Shown here in pieces: positions 59,580 to 64,000 of a stretch of 64,000 nucleotides of DNA (positions are counted from its first letter, which is position 1; each line of letters begins with the position of its first letter). The position numbers and the translations under genes were made by a program. The DNA comes from Aurelia coerulea (Eukaryota; Cnidaria; Scyphozoa; Semaeostomeae; Ulmaridae): contig CM076958.1 in NCBI GenBank assembly GCA_039566865.1, positions 6,486,501 to 6,550,500 of the forward strand, given 5' to 3'. The notes beneath the pieces were generated by a model. It saw only the letters and a program-made list of their open reading frames with translations. It was not told the DNA's origin and did no database searches.

Positions 59580-59791
59580 GTTGCAAATTTCATGTTTTAC
59601 TATTATTATCAATTTCTTCAAAAGTTGGCTAATAAATACAGTAGCTATACTAATGCTAATCTAGGCCAACTAAAAATTACAATATACATAAATATATATA
59701 AATAAACGGTTAAAAGTAGTAAAATAGTAGATACAATAAATTTACAAAATTGAAATACCTTCAGTATAAAAACCATAAATCAAAGTTAAAA
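59580..59791 (-). other. LINE 3' UTR
   Basis: AT-rich trailer of the minus-strand LINE, ending in a weak AATAATAGT-type tail near 59600 on the coding strand, comparable with the tail of the related copy near 49800. Confidence 0.5.
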
Positions 59792-61672
59792 TCAGATAAA
59801 GCCTAAGTTTGGAACAAAAGTTTGACATAATCGGCAGTGGCAGGTTTTTCCAGACCAAGATTTGATTTTTCTTTTAAATTCAGCAAGAGATGTAGAATCT
59901 TTGATAAATTGTGGAACAGTAGCCCAGACTTGCGGGCCTCTGAACCGAATCGTCTCTGACCCATAAGTAACAGTTCTAACTCTAGCAAGAGAAAAATCGT
60001 TGGTGTTCCTCAGATTATATGGACTTTCATTTTGACAAAAAATCTCTTTCATAAAAACTGGATTAAAGCCATTTTTAGACTTGTACATTTCGGTCATGAG
60101 AAGTTGTAAGTTTCTCTGGTGTACAGTTATTGATCTATCCTTTTCCATTAAAACCTCAAAACTGGATTCATAGTACTGATAAGTAACTCTTAGTGCTCTC
60201 TCTTGGATTTTATCAATTTTGTGACAAAGTTGACGGTTGTGGAACATCCATGCCAAGGGACAATACTGAAACTGGCTGTTTATGAAAGCTCTCATTAAAT
60301 ATCGTAATTTGTCCTGTTCCATAAAGGGGGCAATGGGCGAGAGAGCATACAACTTATAACTTATTGAGTCCTGCAACATGATGCTAAAATGTTAGCTTAT
60401 TATCTATAGTAATACCTAGCAACTTTTCCTGAGTGCTGTTCTGTACAGATGCATTACCAATCTTAACTGTAACGGGTTCACCACGAGAAGTACCTAATGT
60501 TAAAAAATGGCATTTATCTTCATTTAGCTTGAGGAAGTTGTCAGAGAACCATTTTATCACTTTTAAAGAGGCATTTTCCAACCTCTCTACTACATGTTGT
60601 AGATCTTGGTCACATGTATAAAATGTGGTGTAATCAGTATAATTATATATCTCAATATCATCAACAGAAAGTAACATATCGTTCAAATAGATATTAAAAA
60701 GTAAAGGTCCTAAAACCGATCCCTGTGGAACACCCAAATTCAGTTTCTGTTTAGAACTAAACGAACCATTTATTTTAACTCGTTGCTGCCTTTCACTTAA
60801 ATAGCTATACAAAAAAGTCAATGCATCGTGGTTGAAACCATGGGCATGCAGTTTAGCAAGAAGTAGATCGTGCTTGACACAATCGAATGCCTTTGAAAGA
60901 TCCATAAAGACTGCCCCAGCCTTTCCTCCTGTGTCTAAATATGTTTTACATCTTTCTAGAAAACGAGTTAAGGCCTGTTGTGCATTGTATCCTTGTCGGA
61001 ATCCACATAGAAAATTTGATAAGTAAACCGTCATATGTTCAATCATTTGCTTGGACATGCGTCTTTCATAAATTTTAGAGACAGTGGGCAGGACACTAAT
61101 TGGTCTATAATTAGTATTAGAGGTAGAAACATCTTTCTTAAAAAGGGACGAAACGTCTGCAGTTTTTAGTTCATCAGGAAAATGACAATTACTCACACAC
61201 TCGTTGAAAACTTTTAGCAAGGGGTCAGCGCAAATGTCTATATTAGTCTTGAGTAGCTTTGGAGGAATATTGCCAAAAGTTGCAGCCTTTTTTTAATTCA
61301 GATTTTTCATTTCTGCTTCAAGTTTGGAAATAGTGACATGCTCAAAGGAGAAACCAACTACAACTGGGAAGCGTGCTTGAATAGCTTTTATGCTGGGATG
61401 GTTTGCATACTTTTCAATTGCTATTTCAACTGGATCAATGATACCTTCCGTTGAACGAACATTGTCTAAATTCTCTGCTATATCAAGGGTTTCCGTTACA
61501 GTTACAAAATGATTGTTAAATATTTCTGCAACCTGATGATCGTCAGAGATAACCTGCTCATTTTCCACTAAGACTATCTTATTTTGAGACTTTATTTTGT
61601 CGGAGGATAGTGGTTTGACCGTTTTCCAAAATTTTTTATTGTCAGTGATTAGTGTGACATCCAAATTATTGT
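59792..61672 (-). pseudogene. LINE reverse transcriptase, dead copy
   Basis: Three ORFs form one protein: 61293-61664 (region between endonuclease and RT, TLITDNKKFWKTVKPL), 60384-61220 (RT, with VFMDLSKAFDCVKHDLLLAK and GVPQGSVLGPLLFNIYLND), and 59792-60379 (C-terminal, with CPLAWMFHNR and CHCRLCQTFVPNLGF). The first two share a frame and are separated by an in-frame TAA at about 61294. A frameshift near 60380 separates the third. The catalytic YADD box reads YTDY, so the enzyme would be inactive in any case. Upstream sequence, including any endonuclease, is cut off at 61672 by a Gypsy LTR. It is the same family as the split LINE at 38.6/48.8 kb. Confidence 0.9.
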
Positions 61673-61813
61673 TGTAACATTATTAGCCTCGTTTAAATGT
61701 TCTGTTGGGCATGCACCCTTGTTGTTGTTAGTTTTAGAGCACGAGACTGGAAAAATGGAGAACTTATGAATTGAAGCTTGTTTGTTTGTTTTTACTTGCT
61801 GGAAACCTTCACA
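61673..61813 (+). mobile_element. Probable Gypsy 5' LTR, short
   Basis: Starts TGTAACATTATTAGCC directly where LINE coding sequence stops and ends CTTCACA, giving TG and CA termini and about 141 bp. TGGTGTCAGG follows at once and would be a tRNA primer-binding site. The 3' LTR is not in the window, so the borders are inferred from one end. Confidence 0.5.
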
Positions 61814-61880
61814 TGGTGTCAGGTGAAAAACCCATCTTTGATGTATAGCAAGTGGAAAATTGCCTTGCTGATCTTTGTTT

Positions 61881-63667
61881 ATGTTCAAGCTGTACAGCGT
61901 CTCGACTTACAGTAGTGATGACAAGTCCAGATCAAAATGCGTCTCTGGGCCCAGTGCTTCTCCTGAAGGAAATGGAGCGACATCTTCGTTTATATCTAAC
62001 GTGCCATTACCCCCAAGATTACATTTAGGAGCCAATTTATCAGAGAATTGGACACAGTGGAAACAAATATATGATGCCTATGAAACCGTCACGAATTTGA
62101 AGTCTAAACCAGATAATTTTCGAGTTGCTGCTTTCATCACCTGTATAGGACCGGAAGCTCTCAGTATACACAATTCACTTCTGTACCAGGATGAGGGTGA
62201 ACGTCAAAACATTGAGAGAATTTTTGCATTATGGAATACTTACTGCATTGGTGAAACAAATGTAATTTACGAACGCTATAAATTCAATAATCGTAATCAA
62301 GAACCTACAGAATCAATTGAAACTTATGCTGCTTCTTTACATGCCCTCGCAGCAACTTGTGCGTTTGGAGCTCTTAATGATGAGCTGATACGTGACCGAA
62401 TTGTTTGTGGAATTCATAATAATGCTGTGCGACGTAAGCTGCTGCAGGAACCAAAATTATCATTATCTAGATGCATTGATATATGCAGGGCAACAGAAAC
62501 AACTACTGCTCAAGTAAAAGCAATGGCAGGCCAAGCTGATAATCATGATCTCATGGCAAATTATGTTAGGAAACAAAGCACCCCAAGAAGAGCCACTGGA
62601 GACACCAGAGCTTTTATATCAGATTGCAAATTTTGTGGACGTAGCCATAGAAAAAACGAAGATTATTGCCCAGCCTATGGTAAATTTTGTTCTGGTTGTG
62701 GTATGAGAAACCATTTTGTTGAAAAATGCAGCGTGCAGAACTCACCAGGTAAGAGAGATACATTTTCTAAAGCCAAGATACATGCAGTGAAAGAAAAAAC
62801 CACTTCTAGTGATAAAGAAAGTCTTATTGTTGAAATTTCATCCCAAAACAATTTGGAAATCAATGCTGTGCCCCAATCTCCTCCCAAGAATAAAATCTTT
62901 GCCTCTATGATTATACAAGGCAGGCAAATTTCATTCCAACTTGACTCAGGTGCTACCTGTAATGTTCTTCCAGAACATTTTATCCCTTCAGGAACAATTG
63001 TTGAAAAATCTGATCACTCTTTGCGCCTGTCCAGTAAAGCTCTATTGCCCATAAATGGCATTTTTAAGCTTAAGGTGGTAAACCCCAAGACCCAGACTGA
63101 GTACACGGTCAGATTTATTATTGTGAAAGGGGATTATGTACCATTATTAGGAACTAATGCTGCGCAAAAGATGGGCCTATTGACTGTAAATTATGATAAT
63201 ATTTTTCATTCAAATATAGACAATGTTAGCTCTAATAGCATTGCTGCAAACAGCCCATATCAACAAGCACAACAAAATGCTGTCCCAGAAACAGTTTTGT
63301 CAGCCACCACAGAGGCTCCACTCAGTGCAGCAGATATAGAGAACCACTTTGGATCTGTCTTTGAAGGACTTGGTCATATGCCCGGCAAGTTGCACTTAGA
63401 CGTTGATGAATCACAAACCCCTGTTGTCATGCCACCCTGCAGAGTCCCCATCGCTCTCAAAGCAAAGCTCAAGGCTGAGTTGGAAAGGTTGGAAGATCTT
63501 CATGTCATTCAGAAAGTTACAGGCCCAACAGATTGGGTATCAAACCTTGTCATTGCAGAAAAGTCAAATGGGAAACCGAGGTTATGCATCGATCCACAAC
63601 ACCTCAACAAAGCACTGAAACGAAGCCATTACCCTTTACCGCTCATTGACGACTTGTTGCCAGAGCT
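61881..63667 (+). pseudogene. Gypsy-type retrotransposon gag-pol, truncated in RT
   Basis: One long frame begins at the ATG at 61881 (a TTG six bases earlier is also open). The Gag region has LHLGANLSENWTQWKQIYDA and two zinc knuckles, CKFCGRSHRKNEDYC and the canonical CSGCGMRNHFVEKC. A retroviral-type aspartic protease follows with LDSGATCNVLP. RT begins with VIQKVTGPTDWVSNLVI and KPRLCIDPQHLNKALKR, then LPLIDDLLPELQ, and stops there. Gag, protease and RT in one frame and this order are typical of the Gypsy (Metaviridae) group of invertebrates. The YxDD box, RNase H and integrase are lost, because 1530-bp satellite sequence replaces them from 63668. About 17 satellite-derived codons close the frame at 63725. 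Confidence 0.88.
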
Positions 63668-64000
63668 ACAATCTTGGCCAAAATACTTGGGACAAATCAT
63701 AAAATTGCACTACTTCGGTCTTTGATTACGTGCCCCCGCTCCCCCCGTTTCAAAGTTGCTTGAATCAAACGCCTTTCGACCTTCTCAACATTGAAGTAGG
63801 GGGAAGGGGGGATTAGGAGACTCTAAACGTATGCTTTCTCCTCGATATTTTAGGAAACATCATGAATACACTGAAATTTGCCTGCGTCCCAGCTTCTTTT
63901 GGCCAGGATTGTCTGAAAATGATTGTTAACAAATAATACCTCATAGCTTGAGAACCGATAGAGATTTCTGTGTGAAATTTTAACACCGTCATCCCTAACA
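63668..64000. repeat. Fragment of the 1530-bp satellite unit, running off the window
   Basis: Begins exactly at ACAATCTTGGCCAAAA, the start of the 246-bp block at 1270, and continues colinearly with the unit past the block end (GATTGTCTGAAAATG at about 63911) into the AACAAATAATACCTC sequence found at position 1. It is slightly diverged from the array at 1-7405, with an extra CGTTTCAAAG variant like that of the second and third copies. Confidence 0.93.

Noticed and set aside
1..64000. tRNA, rRNA or other RNA genes
   Set aside because: No cloverleaf, A/B box pair or rRNA-like stretch was recognised by eye; a tRNAscan or Rfam search was not possible.

Overview
The window looks like repeat-rich nuclear DNA from an animal, most likely a cnidarian such as a coral, anemone or hydroid. 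That placement is an inference from three things: a HIF-type prolyl hydroxylase (EGLN), a set of LINE, Ngaro-like and Gypsy retroelements of the kind abundant in cnidarians, and one protein fragment (35.8-36.5 kb) of a type I associate with cnidarian repeats. There are no operons and no recognisable RNA genes. Only one sequence, EGLN at 57.5-58.4 kb on the minus strand, looks like an intact cellular gene.

Layout. (1) 1-7405: tandem array of a 1530-bp unit, five copies, four nearly identical and one diverged; a piece of the same unit returns at 63668-64000. (2) 7406-35400: a mosaic satellite built from recurring modules. These are a 112-bp cluster of GC-rich mini-hairpins with three-base loops (six copies), arrays of a 111-bp repeat (five arrays), a 31-bp-periodic E-box plus NFI-like palindrome module (seven long copies and many short ones), and ACTAA-rich filler. 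Two large blocks recur about 18.7 kb and 16.15 kb apart, so part of the region arose by segmental duplication. (3) 35.4-38.6 kb: degenerate satellite, a broken cnidarian-type ORF, and a 325-bp hAT-like MITE with a clean 8-bp target duplication. (4) 38.6-49.8 kb: a three-level nest. A LINE is split by an element with about 320-bp terminal inverted repeats, and the right inverted repeat is split by a 6.65-kb tyrosine-recombinase retrotransposon. That element has the A1-ORFs-B1A2-B2 split direct repeats of Ngaro/PAT elements. (5) 49.8-57.4 kb: non-coding DNA with several foldback or mariner-like non-autonomous elements. (6) 57.5-58.4 kb: EGLN. (7) 59.6-64.0 kb: a dead LINE (minus), cut by a short LTR and gag-pol of a Gypsy element (plus), which is itself cut by the 1530-bp satellite.

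The retroelement genes form functional sets: gag, RT/RNase H and recombinase in the Ngaro-like element; linker and RT in the LINEs; gag, protease and RT in the Gypsy element. All copies seen carry disabling changes. The least expected material is in the satellite: clustered triloop mini-hairpins, and helically phased E-box/NFI palindromes in every repeat unit. No decisive search could be run here, so family names rest on motifs I can read.
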